DNA from: an uncultured Alphaproteobacteria bacterium
GTDB lineage: Bacteria > Pseudomonadota > Alphaproteobacteria > Micavibrionales > Micavibrionaceae
Direction: 5' to 3'
NCBI GenBank assembly: GCA_946481075.1
Contig: CAMLMC010000001.1
Location: forward strand, 1,116,001-1,180,000
Length of the DNA stretch: 64,000 nt
The position numbers and the translations under genes are program-made. The notes beneath the pieces are model-generated. The model was not told the DNA's origin. It saw only the letters and a program-made list of their open reading frames with translations, and ran no database searches. This document shows, in pieces, positions 27,659 through 38,353 of this stretch. The first letter of the stretch is position 1; every line of letters begins with the position of its first letter.

Positions 27659-28612
27659 ATGCCTGAAACCTCGGAAAATATAGTCCCTTTCAGCCGTAAA
27701 CCACAAAGGCCTTTTACCATTCTCACGGTAGAAGATGACCGGGTCGAACGGGTGTTTATGGAACAACAGATCAATGATCTGGGTCATACGATGCTTGCCG
27801 CCGAAAACGGGCAACAATGCATAAATATTCTGCGGGATATGAAAGACCGTATCGATATCATTCTGATGGATCGCATCATGCCCGTTATGGATGGGCTGAC
27901 GGCCGTACGTCAGATCAAGGATGACCCCGCCTTGCGCCGCATTCCAATCGTGATGGTCACGGGGGCCTCCTCCGCCCGCGAGATACAGGAAGGGATTGAT
28001 GCCGGCGTGTTCTATTATCTGACCAAACCCGTCAACGAAGATGTTTTGAAATCGGTTTTATCCGCCGCGACCCGGGAAGTTGATCAGACAAAAAGCCTGA
28101 GCGACGAGCTTAAGAAACATAAGGCCAGCTTTAACCTGATCAACACCTGTAAATTCCATTTCCGTACGATCGACGAAGCGGAATCGCTCGCGGCCTTCAT
28201 GGCGCATTGTTTTCCAGACCCCGAGAGGGTGTTACCGGGTCTGGGTGAAATTCTGATCAATGCTGTGGAACATGGCACATATGAAATCGGTTATGACCGC
28301 AAGTCGGAATTGATCGATCTTGGCACATGGCGGGCTGAATTGCTCCGGCGTCAGCAGATGCCTGAATATCAGGACCGTTATGTCGAAGCCATCATTACCA
28401 AAAAGTCTGAGGGCGTGTATGCGGTCGTCACCGATATGGGCGGCGGATTCGATTGGAAGCGCTTTATGGTCATCGAACCTTCGCGCGCAAAGGATAACCA
28501 TGGGCGCGGTATCGCGCAGGCGCGGGCGCTGAGTTTCGACAAACTCACCTACAATCCGGCTGGAAATCAGGCGATAGGCTTCGTCAGTGCCACCACACAT
28601 ATCGAATGGTGA
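27659..28612 (+). CDS. Response regulator with RsbW-like serine kinase output
   Basis: The start is ATG 27659 ([14 protein letters not shown]), with AAAGG 10 bases before it. The 317-residue protein has a REC domain (about 15-140, phospho-acceptor Asp71 in [11 protein letters not shown], Lys in YYLTKPVN) and a C-terminal HATPase of the anti-sigma-kinase type: [15 protein letters not shown] (N box), [11 protein letters not shown] and [10 protein letters not shown] (lid and G box). Such REC-RsbW fusions govern partner switching with STAS proteins. No STAS gene is in the window, so its target is unknown. It is embedded in the T1SS operon and overlaps the next kinase gene, so it probably controls secretion, surface attachment or stress output. 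Confidence 0.85.
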   Translation: MPETSENIVPFSRKPQRPFTILTVEDDRVERVFMEQQINDLGHTMLAAENGQQCINILRDMKDRIDIILMDRIMPVMDGLTAVRQIKDDPALRRIPIVMVTGASSAREIQEGIDAGVFYYLTKPVNEDVLKSVLSAATREVDQTKSLSDELKKHKASFNLINTCKFHFRTIDEAESLAAFMAHCFPDPERVLPGLGEILINAVEHGTYEIGYDRKSELIDLGTWRAELLRRQQMPEYQDRYVEAIITKKSEGVYAVVTDMGGGFDWKRFMVIEPSRAKDNHGRGIAQARALSFDKLTYNPAGNQAIGFVSATTHIEW

Positions 28613-31600
28613 TCATGAATCGCTTGGGAAAAATAAGGCCCGCCTATGTGATCATGGCTTTCGCCCTGGCCGCATTGGTGTCCTTGGAATATCAACGCGG
28701 CCATACCGCCGCGAAAGAAACTGAAAACCGGGAAAACGCCGTAGAGATTGCCTATGCCATTAATGATGACCTGGCCTATTACAAAGACCTTATTCATGCT
28801 TTTTACGCCTATAAAATAACCGACGACCCCGTCTCAAAGGCAGAAATTGATGATTACTACCGCCTTTGGCAATCGCGCAATGGCCTGCGCCCGGATACGA
28901 TATTTGCCTATGGCATAATAGATAAGCGTGATGGAGGGCAGACCTTTTATACAACGTCCAGCCATAAAACCGGTATGGGGGCAGAAAAACTATATGCCTT
29001 CTTTAAATCTCAAAAATACAACAATAATGTCGGCTTCTTTCATCTCCATCTGCCGAAGAAAGAATCCGTGGTCTTTCTGGCTATCAATCTGCCCGTGGTT
29101 ATGGAACGGCTTGACCGCATCTCCGAAGGATCCGGTTTGCACGCCGTTCTATCCGTCAGCCCGAATGAAAAACACGAAAAAGACAGCCTTTATAAAGAAG
29201 TGATCGGTTTCGGAAACCAGAATTTCTATTTGTATTTCGTTGAACCGCAAGACCGTTTCCCGGGATACGGATATGTGGCGGGAATCGCGATATTTACAGT
29301 TATCTTCGGCACAATCATTATCCTGACCGGTCTGTATCGCGGCCTTACTTATCGCGCCAAAATATCCGAAAGAAAGAAGATCATCGCGGAAAGACAACTT
29401 AAATGCCAGAATGAATTGTTCAACAACATCGTTGAAAACCTTCCCGGCGTTTTGTTCGTAAAGGATGTACGCGATGATTACAAGTACGTAACGATCAACA
29501 GGGAAGCCGCCGAATTTTTCGGCTTTCCGCTCGAAGAAATGCTCGGCAAAAGCGATTATGATTTCTTCTCGGAAGAGGAATCAGACTTCTTTCGTGCCAT
29601 GGACAAGGCCACCATGCAGGCCGGAAAAGTTATCGACATACCATGCGAAAAGGTTACGACCGCCTACGGCGAGATGCTCTGCCACACACGTAAAGTTCCT
29701 ATATACGATGCCGATGGCCAGCCGCAATATCTGGTCGGTCTTTTGCAAGACATCACCAAAAGAAAACAGAACGAAATGGAACTCGCGAATTATCGCGCCA
29801 ATCTCGAAGTCATGGTGGAAGAACGCACGGAAAAATTACAAATCGCCATCCAGAAGGCAGAGGACGCGAACCGCCTTAAATCAGAATTTCTGGCAACGAT
29901 GAGCCATGAGATCAGATCCCCGATGAGCGGTGTGCTCGGCATGGCGGAATTGCTTCTCGATACTCCCTTGTCCGTCGAACAGAGAGGCCTTACCAAGACT
30001 ATTCTGAATTCGGGGGAAATTCTCCTGAAGATCATCGAAGATATTCTGGATTTCTCCAAGATCGAAGCCAACAAACTTGAACTCGATATTATTGCGGTCA
30101 ATATGCTCGATCTTGTCGATGACGTATGTCTTCTTTATTCGACAAAGGCACGGGACAAAGCCCTTGAACTGGCCGTTCGATACGTCCCGGGGACCGAACA
30201 ATTCGTTTACGGGGATTCGCTGCGCATCCGGCAAATACTGGGAAATCTGATCAACAATGCCATTAAATTCACGGAAACCGGTTATATAACATTGACGGTA
30301 GAGCAGGAAGAAGGCGGCCACCTGTCCGCTGATCAGGTTCTATTGAAATTTTCAGTCACGGATACAGGCGTTGGAATCGACCCGCAGGATCACGAGCGCA
30401 TCTTCGAAAAATTCTCACAGGCGAATTCCTCCACCACGCGCAATTACGGGGGAACCGGACTTGGCCTTTCGATTACCAAGCAATTGATTGAAATGATGGG
30501 CGGAACGATCGGTGTTAAAAGCGAACTTGGCAAAGGCTCGGTTTTTGAATTCACCCTGCCGATGAAACGGAATACAGAAGAAGTGTCTTTCCCGCCAAAT
30601 CCGCCTGTATTGAAAGGTTTGCGCGTTCTGGTGGTCGATGACCTTCCGATTATCCGCCAGATGCTGGGGGAACGTCTCGGTACTGCCGGTATGGTTTGTG
30701 AAAACGCTTGCGATGGAAACGAGGCGCTGAAAAAACTGCAACAGGCCCGCCGCGAGGGGCGTCAATATGATATCGCACTCATCGATTATCTTATGCCGGG
30801 AATGAATGGGGAAATGCTGGCGCGGGCGATCAACGATGAAGAAGACCTGCGCGATATCTGCCTTGTCATGCTGACCGCGGCGGGCAATCCGGTTATGGCG
30901 GGTGATTACGCCAACAAGGGGTTTTCTGCCTACATCTCCAAGCCCGTCAGGGCGCAGCAGTTGATTGAATCCCTTGCTTATATATGGTCGAAATATCGCG
31001 ATGGCTATCAGGATGGTCTGATCCGTATCGATGTGAACACACTGGGCGACAATAGAACCTCCTTCATCGGATACGATCTCCGCGGAACATCGGTCCTTTT
31101 GGTGGAAGACAGCCGTCTCAATCAAGCCTTTGCAGAGGAAGTTCTCTCCCAATTGTCCTGTGAGGTGGTGGTCGCATCCAACGGTCAGGAAGCCGTTGAC
31201 ATTGTCAGGGGCCGCACTTTTGATTTGATATTGATGGATTGCCAGATGCCGGTGATGGACGGATTCGAAGCAACCAGAAAGATACGTGCGCTGGAACAAA
31301 GCGGCATGATCGCGTGTCATATTCCGGTGATCGCCCTTACGGCGAACGCCATGCGCGAAGACCGGCAAAAATGCATCGACGCCGGCATGGATGATTATCT
31401 CAGCAAGCCTGTGCGCAAGGACGAATTGAAGAAAAAAATCTATGAATGGATCGGCAATAAAACGCCGTACACAGAGGCGGCAGATCCTTCTATACCCGCA
31501 AATCCCGATCCCGTGCGGCATGATGTTATTCTGGATAGGGATATCATGGAGGATGCGAGAAACATCCTGAAGGACAAATTCGACTATATGATTGAATGTT

Positions 31601-31887
31601 ATATCGAGGATGTTGAAAACTATATTGATGAAATTGTCACCGCCATGAACAGGCATGATATTGAAAGCCTGATCCGCCCCGCGCACACGATCAAATCCAC
31701 CAGCAAGCGCATGGGCGCGATATGCCTGTCCGAAATCGCGCGGGAAATCGAATTTACGGCGCGGGACAGCGCCAACACCAACGCCACACCTCTATGGAAC
31801 GATCCCGCAATGACGAAGAGGATAGAAACGATCCATGATGTCTTTGAAAAAACGCGGGAACAATTGCTGCGCAGCCGCACGCAATGA
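28606..31887 (+). CDS. Membrane hybrid histidine kinase (PAS-HisKA-HATPase-REC-REC-Hpt)
   Basis: The 1093-residue kinase has two TM segments (about 10-27 and 222-245) around a periplasmic domain of about 195 residues with no clear family. A PAS domain follows (about 265-390), then HisKA with His434 in [15 protein letters not shown], HATPase ([28 protein letters not shown]), REC1 (Asp727, [12 protein letters not shown]), REC2 (Asp878, [11 protein letters not shown]) and a C-terminal Hpt domain with His1027 in [10 protein letters not shown]. It overlaps the stop of the REC-RsbW gene (ATGGTGA), so that protein is the natural receiver of its Hpt phosphate. ATG 28615 is an alternative start. Confidence 0.92.
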   Translation: MVIMNRLGKIRPAYVIMAFALAALVSLEYQRGHTAAKETENRENAVEIAYAINDDLAYYKDLIHAFYAYKITDDPVSKAEIDDYYRLWQSRNGLRPDTIFAYGIIDKRDGGQTFYTTSSHKTGMGAEKLYAFFKSQKYNNNVGFFHLHLPKKESVVFLAINLPVVMERLDRISEGSGLHAVLSVSPNEKHEKDSLYKEVIGFGNQNFYLYFVEPQDRFPGYGYVAGIAIFTVIFGTIIILTGLYRGLTYRAKISERKKIIAERQLKCQNELFNNIVENLPGVLFVKDVRDDYKYVTINREAAEFFGFPLEEMLGKSDYDFFSEEESDFFRAMDKATMQAGKVIDIPCEKVTTAYGEMLCHTRKVPIYDADGQPQYLVGLLQDITKRKQNEMELANYRANLEVMVEERTEKLQIAIQKAEDANRLKSEFLATMSHEIRSPMSGVLGMAELLLDTPLSVEQRGLTKTILNSGEILLKIIEDILDFSKIEANKLELDIIAVNMLDLVDDVCLLYSTKARDKALELAVRYVPGTEQFVYGDSLRIRQILGNLINNAIKFTETGYITLTVEQEEGGHLSADQVLLKFSVTDTGVGIDPQDHERIFEKFSQANSSTTRNYGGTGLGLSITKQLIEMMGGTIGVKSELGKGSVFEFTLPMKRNTEEVSFPPNPPVLKGLRVLVVDDLPIIRQMLGERLGTAGMVCENACDGNEALKKLQQARREGRQYDIALIDYLMPGMNGEMLARAINDEEDLRDICLVMLTAAGNPVMAGDYANKGFSAYISKPVRAQQLIESLAYIWSKYRDGYQDGLIRIDVNTLGDNRTSFIGYDLRGTSVLLVEDSRLNQAFAEEVLSQLSCEVVVASNGQEAVDIVRGRTFDLILMDCQMPVMDGFEATRKIRALEQSGMIACHIPVIALTANAMREDRQKCIDAGMDDYLSKPVRKDELKKKIYEWIGNKTPYTEAADPSIPANPDPVRHDVILDRDIMEDARNILKDKFDYMIECYIEDVENYIDEIVTAMNRHDIESLIRPAHTIKSTSKRMGAICLSEIAREIEFTARDSANTNATPLWNDPAMTKRIETIHDVFEKTREQLLRSRTQ

Positions 31888-31890
31888 CCG

Positions 31891-32331
31891 TCACTGGCAG
31901 TTTTTGCAAATCCCGTGCAGTTCGGCATTCCAACTGGTCAGGCGGAAACCCGCCGCATCCGTCTTCCCGGCCAGGTCCTGCGGCAACTCGCACAAATGCG
32001 CTTCCGTCACGTTGCCGCAAGTATCGCAAATCATGAACTGCGATCCTGCGTGGCGGTGGTCTATGTCGCACAGGACATAGGCATTCAGGCTTTCAATACA
32101 ATGGATCAGGCCCTGCTCCTGCAAAAATTCAATGGCGCGATACGCCGTGGGCGGCTTGGGATTGTCGATTTTTTTGCCGAGCTCGGCGAGGATATCATAG
32201 GCGCCAATCGGCTTTTTGGCGGCGGCGATAATCTCCAGAACGAACTGGCGCGGCTCTGTAAAGCGCAGGCCTGCCGCGGCGCAATCGGCGGCAACCTGTT
32301 TGCTTAGCTTGGCGATCTCGGCTTTATTCAT
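31891..32331 (-). CDS. Fur-family transcriptional regulator (Zur-like)
   Basis: The 146-residue protein has a winged-helix N-half (LRFTEPRQFVLEIIAAAKKPIGAYDIL) and a metal-binding C-half with HRHAGSQFMICDTCG and a final GICKNC. The four Cys form the two structural CxxC pairs. The TAYRAIEFLQEQGLIHCIES segment and the HAGS signature resemble Zur (zinc uptake) more than Fur. It would repress zinc uptake genes, none of which are nearby. It converges on the hybrid kinase with only 3 bases between stops. Confidence 0.85.
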   Translation of the reverse strand: MNKAEIAKLSKQVAADCAAAGLRFTEPRQFVLEIIAAAKKPIGAYDILAELGKKIDNPKPPTAYRAIEFLQEQGLIHCIESLNAYVLCDIDHRHAGSQFMICDTCGNVTEAHLCELPQDLAGKTDAAGFRLTSWNAELHGICKNCQ

Positions 32332-32485
32332 AACGTTATCCTGTCATTGTCTTATACACGGGCTTGCCCCCGCTTCGCCAGAACAATCTGTTATCCGCGG
32401 CGAAAATGGTCAAGCCGTTGATAGACCGCCGGAATTTGTCTATAGTGGGAATCCAAGCCAACACACATTATATATAGGTGATCCC

Positions 32486-35400
32486 ATGGATCGATCCCTC
32501 CGCCGTTTTGCCGCGGCCTGCTTTGTTCTTCTGGCCATTTCCGCGCCCGTGGCGGCGCAGGACAGCAAGGAGGTTCCGGCGGATAAAAAAGAACTGCGCA
32601 TTCTGCGGATTACGCCGGAAGGGGCCGATGTCGCGGCGACACGGCAGATTGTGGTGGAATTCAATCGGCCTGTTGTTCCGGTTGGCCGGATGGATCGCAC
32701 GGCGGAAGAAGTGGGTATTTCGATCTCCCCTGCCGTGGAATGCCAATGGCGCTGGCTGAACACATCGGCCCTCGCCTGCAACCTCGGGGACAAAACATCG
32801 CTATCCCGTTCCACGACCTATAAGGTTAACGTCGCACCCAGGATCACCGCCGAAGACGGCGCGATGATCGCCGCGCCTTATGACCATGGTTTTACAACCG
32901 ACCGTGCAAACGTCGAACATACCGCGTTGCAGACATGGGATGCGCCGGGCACGCCGGTCTACCGGATTTCGTTTAACCAGCCTGTAACGAAGTCATCGGT
33001 AGAACGTCATATCTTCTTTGAAGAATCTGCGACTGCGGCGCGCCATCCCGTCACGGTGGACAAAACCGAAGATGATACGGACAAACCCGTCATCGTGGAT
33101 GGCGGCGAAGCGCGCGGTGTCTGGCAGGTGAAACCGGCCACCGAACTGCCGCTCGATACCGAAATAAAACTGAAACAAGAGGCCGGGCTTGTCTCCGCCG
33201 AAGGGCCGGAACCCGGCGAACAGGCGCGCGTCCTCCAGACCGTCTATACATTCCCGGCTTTCGCGTTCAAGGATATCATTTGCTACAACGCCGATAATCA
33301 GGAAGTGCGTATCAGTGCCGGAAACCCGCAAACCGACACAACGCTTTGCAACCCCATGATGCCCGTGCGCCTGTCCTTTACCGCGCCCGTTATGCGCTCT
33401 GTCATAAAAGACGGTCTTATATTCTCACCGGACCTTGCGGGCGGGCGCAAGGATTTTAATCCATGGGGGGACGATGTCCGCGACTGGTCTTCCCTTTCCT
33501 ATGACCGCACGGCAAAGGACCGCGAATATATCATCGGCCTTCCTGTCGGCTTAAAGGCCGCGCAGGAATACACGATTGCAACACAGGAAAAACGCCCGAC
33601 CCTTTGGGAACGCATCAAATCCTTCTTCACGGGCGACAGGGACGTAAAAACGGCGCTCACCGATGAATTCGGACGACGCCTGCCCCCCTTCTCCCTCACT
33701 TTCGCAACCGGCCACCGCAACCCGAACTATGAAATGGTTTATCGCGACGCCGTTCTTGAAAAAGAAATCGATAGCGATGTGCCTTTCTATGTGAACAATC
33801 TCGATAGCTATTCTTTCAACTACCAGTATCTCCATGCCGATGCGCAGATCGCGCAGTCGGACACGACCGGCGATGTAACGGTTGCAAAGGTGCAGGATGT
33901 ACAATATGCGGTCCCGCTTGGCGTGCGCGATATGCTTAAGGGTAAGAGCGGTGCAGTCTTCGGCTACGCATCGACCACACCGGATGTCCAAAAATGGGAT
34001 GGCGCGGGGCGGCTCTTTGCGCAAGTAACCCCCTATCAGGTTTACGCAAAGCTCGGTCACTTTCAATCTTCCGTGTGGGTGACAGACCTTTCAACCGGAC
34101 AAACCGTGCCGGACGCGAAGGTGACGATATATACAGGCGAACTGATCAATTTACGCGCACCCGCCGCGCCCCTTGCCACGGCGCAGACCGATGAAAACGG
34201 GATCGCCCTGTTACCCGGAACTGATACGCTTGACCCCACTTTGTCCCTCTCGCGCTCTTATCAGGATAAGGATACGCGCCTGTTTGTTCGCGTTGAAAAG
34301 GGCGATGACATGGCCCTCCTCCCCGTCTCGTATGATTACGAGGTCCAGCTCTGGAACGTATCGAACGACGTCTATGCCTATAGCACTGAAAAATACGGGC
34401 ACATGAAGGCATGGGGCATGACCGCACAGGGGATTTACCGCGCGGGCGATACGATGCAGTATAAAATCTACGTGCGGGATCAGGACAACAACCGTTTCAT
34501 TGCGCCCCCTGCCGGGAAATACACGCTTGAAATCACCGACCCGGCCGGCAAAAGCGTTGATAAGAAGGACGTTGCCATCGGCCCGTTCGGCACGGTGGAA
34601 GGTGAATATGCCATCCCGAAAAGTGCGGCCGTGGGCTGGTATGCCTTCAAACTCACCGCTGTTCTGGCGGGCGACGATAAAGAGATCACGAAAGATTTCT
34701 GGCCGCTGAGCGTTCTGGTCAGCGACTTCACCCCGGCCCCTTTCCGCGTGAGCACGGAACTGAACGGGGACCATTTTACGGCGGGCGATACACTTGATAT
34801 CACGGTGGGCGCCAGATTGCATTCCGGCGGCGGATATGGCGATGCAGGATTGCGCAGTACCATTACGCTGAAAAGCCGTCCTTTCTCTTCCTCCGCCCCC
34901 ATCGCCAGCGGTTATGAATTCGATAGTTTCGATGGCGAACGCGATACGGAAGAATTACAGCAGAAGGAAGGCACTCTGAACGACGCGGGCGATTTCGAAA
35001 CCTCTTTCACGCTGCCGGAAAAACAGATCGTCTATGGCGAATTGCGGGTCGAAAGCGCAGTGCGCGATGATCGCGGAAAATCCATCACCAATGAGGCCCG
35101 CGCCGCGTATGTCGGCGTTAACCGGCTTGTCGGCCTAAAACCGTCGGAATGGGTTTTCACCGCCGGACAGGAATCCGTCATTCAGGCCCTTGTCGTCGAT
35201 GACAAAGGCACGCCTGTGAAAGGCGAATCCGTCTCCATCGTGATTGAGAAAGAGCAAGTGGTCACCGCCAAGGTCAAAAGCGCGGGCAACGCCTACACCA
35301 ACGACAACACGGTGGAATGGGAAAAAACCGATGCCTGCAAAGTGAAATCCTCCGATACAGAGGCCGCGCGTTGCGTATTCACGCCAAAGTCCGCAGGGAC

Positions 35401-38353
35401 TTATCGCGCCGTGGCCGCAGTGAAGGACACAAAAGGCCGCGAACACAAGACAACGACCTATCTGTGGGTCACGGGCGCGGACTACGTGCAATGGAACGAG
35501 GGACGGGAATATGCCCTGACCCTCATTCCCGAAAGAACGGATTATAAAATCGGCGATACCGCGCGTTTCCTTCTCAAAAACCCCTATCCGGGTGCGACAG
35601 CCTATATCAGCGTCGAACGTTATGGCGTCATGGATAACTTCGTGCAGGTTCTGGATAGCAGCGCGCCGATCATTGAAATTCCGGTCAAGCCGGATTACGT
35701 GCCGGGCTTCTATCTGTCCGTTGTTCTCGTTTCGCCGCGGGTTGATGCGCCGCCGCCCGAAATCGGCCAGATCGATATGGGCAAACCTGCATTCCGTGTC
35801 GGCTATGCCAAGGTGTCGGTCACGGATAGCCATAAGGAACTGGTCGTTACGGCAAAGGCCGGCGCGGAAGAATATCGTCCGCGTGATAAAGTCACGGTTG
35901 ATCTGACTGCTATGCCTAAACATGCGGACGCTTCAGATCGGCCAGTTGAACTCGCGGTCGCGGTCCTCGATGAATCCGTCTTTGATTTGGTTCAGGGGGG
36001 ACGCGATGCGTTCGACCCGTATAAAGGCTTTTATGATCTTGATGCCCTTGATGTATCCAACTACAGCCTTCTAACCCGCCTGATCGGTCGTCAGAAATTC
36101 GAAAAGAAAGGCGCGAATGCGGGTGGCGATGGCGGCGTTGATGAAGGAATGCGCAATCTTTTCAAATTCGTCAGTTACTGGAACCCTTCGGTGCCTGTCG
36201 ATGAAAACGGCCGTGCGCGCATTGAATTCGATGCGCCGGACAATCTGACTGGCTGGCGCGTGCTCGCAATCGCCGTAACAAAAGACGACCTTATGGGGCT
36301 GGGCGAGACCAGCTTTAAGGTCAACCGTCCCACGGAAATCCGTCCCGTCATGCCGAACCAGGTGCGTGAAGGCGATGAGTTTTCTGCCGGCTTTAGTGTG
36401 ATGAACCGCACCGATGCGCCGCGCGATATCACGGTAAAGATCACGGCCACAGGCGATATTGACGGCAAACCCTCGGCGATACTCGAACAAAAACTGCGCA
36501 TAGAACCATACAAACGCGCGATTGTTCCGATGCCGCTCAAGGCATCGCTTCTGCCGGTCAGCGGCGATGTGCCGGAAGGTGAAATCTCCTTCCGCGTGTC
36601 GGCAGGCGATGACATGGATACCGACGGCGTCGAACATTCACTTCCCGTCCTGAAATCCCGCACAATAGATACGGCGGCCACCTACGCTGCGTCGGATGAA
36701 GACGGCGTAGAGCAAACCATCGCCCTTCCAAAGGATATTTATACCGATAGCGGTGAGATCAGCGTTACCCTCTCCCCGTCGGTTATTGCGGGGCTCGATG
36801 GAGCCTTCCGTTATATGCGCGATTACACATATCCTTGCTGGGAACAAAAACTGGGCATCGCCGCTATGGCTGCGCAGTATAAAAACCTAAAACCATATCT
36901 CTCGGTGGAATGGGATGGGGTTGAAAACCTGACAACCGATCTTTTGCTCACCGCTGCGGATTATCAGGCACCAAATGGCGGCATGGCTTATTTCAAGGCC
37001 GCGGATGATTATGCCGATCCGTATCTTTCGGCCTACACCGCCCTTGTCTTCCGCTGGTTGAAACAGGATGGATATAATATTCCGGTTCAGGTGGAAACGA
37101 AACTCCACGCCTATTTGCTGAACTTCCTGCGCAACAACGCCGCGCCGGATTATTACCGGGAAGGCATGACCGCCACCGTCCGTGCGGTTGTTCTGAATGC
37201 GCTTTCCGGCACCGGAAAGATCACCAGGGACGATATCCTGCGCTTTAAGACGCATGTAAAATCCATGTCACTCTTTGGCAGGGCGCATTATCTGGAAGCC
37301 GCGCAGCGTTTCCCCGACCTGCGGGACCTCTCACGCGATACGCTCGGCATGATTTTGTCATCGGGCGTGGAAACGGGCGGAAAATTTTCATTCAATCAGG
37401 ACTATGATGATGGCCATGACCGCATTCTGGCCACGCCCATCCGCGACAATTGCGCCGTCCTTGATATGTTGCTTGATTATCCGGACGAAGAATTGGTCGG
37501 TGACAAGCCGTTCAAATTGGTGCGGATGATCACACAGGCCCGCGGGAACCGTGACCATTGGGAAAACACCCAGGAAAATATGATTTGCATGAAGGCGATT
37601 GCAGACTACGCAAGGAAATATGAAAGTGCCGAACCGCAAATGAAGATCACGGCTTCGCTCGATGGCTCGTCCTTTGGCGCGGCGCAATTCACGGATGTCA
37701 AAGATGCACCTGCCACACTGGAAAAACCGCTGGAAGATTTGGAACCGGATAGCAAATCCGTCCTCTCTCTCTCCCGCGAAGGTCAGGGGCGTTACTATTA
37801 TGCAACCCGCCTGCGCTATGCACTGAAAGACCCGGCGGACCTTGTGAATGCCGGAATCGATGTGCGCCGGGAATACAGCATTCGCAAGGACGGCAAATGG
37901 CAGAATGCAACCGGCCCGATCACGATTGCGCGCGGCGATCTGGTCAGGGTGGACCTGTTCCTGTCCCTGCCGACGGCCAGATCCTTTGTCGTGGTGAACG
38001 ATCCCCTGCCGGGCGGGCTCGAAACCATCAACCGCGATCTTGCCACGGCATCGACGGTTGATGCGGAACAGGCGCTATTTGATGAATCAGGTGGCTCTTA
38101 CTGGTTCGCACATGATGACTGGCGGACATTCAATGCCTCGCGCTGGAGTTTCTATCACAAGGAACTGCGGCACGATTCCGCACGCTTCTATGCCGACTGG
38201 CTGGAACCCGGAAACTATCATCTTTCTTATATGGCACAGGCCGTGGCATCAGGCACCTTCGCCATTCCGGCAACCCAGGCCGAAGAAATGTATGATCCGG
38301 ATGTTTACGGGCGCGGCGTGAAAGGACAATTGATTGTTGAAGAAAGCCGTTAA
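32486..38353 (+). CDS. Bacterial alpha-2-macroglobulin (YfhM-like)
   Basis: The start is ATG 32486 with AGGTG 7 bases upstream, giving signal peptide MDRSLRRFAAACFVLLAISA with a probable cut after VAA; there is no lipobox, unlike E. coli YfhM. The 1955 residues are longer than the usual ~1650. The MG2-type beta domains, the GWRVLAIAVTKDDLMGLGE region and the TED domain are recognisable. A thioester motif, CWEQ at residues 1451-1454 (canonical CLEQ), keeps the Cys and Gln needed for the covalent protease trap. The gene overlaps pbpC by 20 bases; the A2M-PbpC pair is a known periplasmic defence and repair unit. Confidence 0.92.
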   Translation: MDRSLRRFAAACFVLLAISAPVAAQDSKEVPADKKELRILRITPEGADVAATRQIVVEFNRPVVPVGRMDRTAEEVGISISPAVECQWRWLNTSALACNLGDKTSLSRSTTYKVNVAPRITAEDGAMIAAPYDHGFTTDRANVEHTALQTWDAPGTPVYRISFNQPVTKSSVERHIFFEESATAARHPVTVDKTEDDTDKPVIVDGGEARGVWQVKPATELPLDTEIKLKQEAGLVSAEGPEPGEQARVLQTVYTFPAFAFKDIICYNADNQEVRISAGNPQTDTTLCNPMMPVRLSFTAPVMRSVIKDGLIFSPDLAGGRKDFNPWGDDVRDWSSLSYDRTAKDREYIIGLPVGLKAAQEYTIATQEKRPTLWERIKSFFTGDRDVKTALTDEFGRRLPPFSLTFATGHRNPNYEMVYRDAVLEKEIDSDVPFYVNNLDSYSFNYQYLHADAQIAQSDTTGDVTVAKVQDVQYAVPLGVRDMLKGKSGAVFGYASTTPDVQKWDGAGRLFAQVTPYQVYAKLGHFQSSVWVTDLSTGQTVPDAKVTIYTGELINLRAPAAPLATAQTDENGIALLPGTDTLDPTLSLSRSYQDKDTRLFVRVEKGDDMALLPVSYDYEVQLWNVSNDVYAYSTEKYGHMKAWGMTAQGIYRAGDTMQYKIYVRDQDNNRFIAPPAGKYTLEITDPAGKSVDKKDVAIGPFGTVEGEYAIPKSAAVGWYAFKLTAVLAGDDKEITKDFWPLSVLVSDFTPAPFRVSTELNGDHFTAGDTLDITVGARLHSGGGYGDAGLRSTITLKSRPFSSSAPIASGYEFDSFDGERDTEELQQKEGTLNDAGDFETSFTLPEKQIVYGELRVESAVRDDRGKSITNEARAAYVGVNRLVGLKPSEWVFTAGQESVIQALVVDDKGTPVKGESVSIVIEKEQVVTAKVKSAGNAYTNDNTVEWEKTDACKVKSSDTEAARCVFTPKSAGTYRAVAAVKDTKGREHKTTTYLWVTGADYVQWNEGREYALTLIPERTDYKIGDTARFLLKNPYPGATAYISVERYGVMDNFVQVLDSSAPIIEIPVKPDYVPGFYLSVVLVSPRVDAPPPEIGQIDMGKPAFRVGYAKVSVTDSHKELVVTAKAGAEEYRPRDKVTVDLTAMPKHADASDRPVELAVAVLDESVFDLVQGGRDAFDPYKGFYDLDALDVSNYSLLTRLIGRQKFEKKGANAGGDGGVDEGMRNLFKFVSYWNPSVPVDENGRARIEFDAPDNLTGWRVLAIAVTKDDLMGLGETSFKVNRPTEIRPVMPNQVREGDEFSAGFSVMNRTDAPRDITVKITATGDIDGKPSAILEQKLRIEPYKRAIVPMPLKASLLPVSGDVPEGEISFRVSAGDDMDTDGVEHSLPVLKSRTIDTAATYAASDEDGVEQTIALPKDIYTDSGEISVTLSPSVIAGLDGAFRYMRDYTYPCWEQKLGIAAMAAQYKNLKPYLSVEWDGVENLTTDLLLTAADYQAPNGGMAYFKAADDYADPYLSAYTALVFRWLKQDGYNIPVQVETKLHAYLLNFLRNNAAPDYYREGMTATVRAVVLNALSGTGKITRDDILRFKTHVKSMSLFGRAHYLEAAQRFPDLRDLSRDTLGMILSSGVETGGKFSFNQDYDDGHDRILATPIRDNCAVLDMLLDYPDEELVGDKPFKLVRMITQARGNRDHWENTQENMICMKAIADYARKYESAEPQMKITASLDGSSFGAAQFTDVKDAPATLEKPLEDLEPDSKSVLSLSREGQGRYYYATRLRYALKDPADLVNAGIDVRREYSIRKDGKWQNATGPITIARGDLVRVDLFLSLPTARSFVVVNDPLPGGLETINRDLATASTVDAEQALFDESGGSYWFAHDDWRTFNASRWSFYHKELRHDSARFYADWLEPGNYHLSYMAQAVASGTFAIPATQAEEMYDPDVYGRGVKGQLIVEESR

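Noticed and set aside
30415..31686. A 423-codon minus-strand frame over the hybrid kinase receiver domains
   Set aside because: The plus strand encodes two exact REC domains and an Hpt domain; the antisense frame has no recognisable features.
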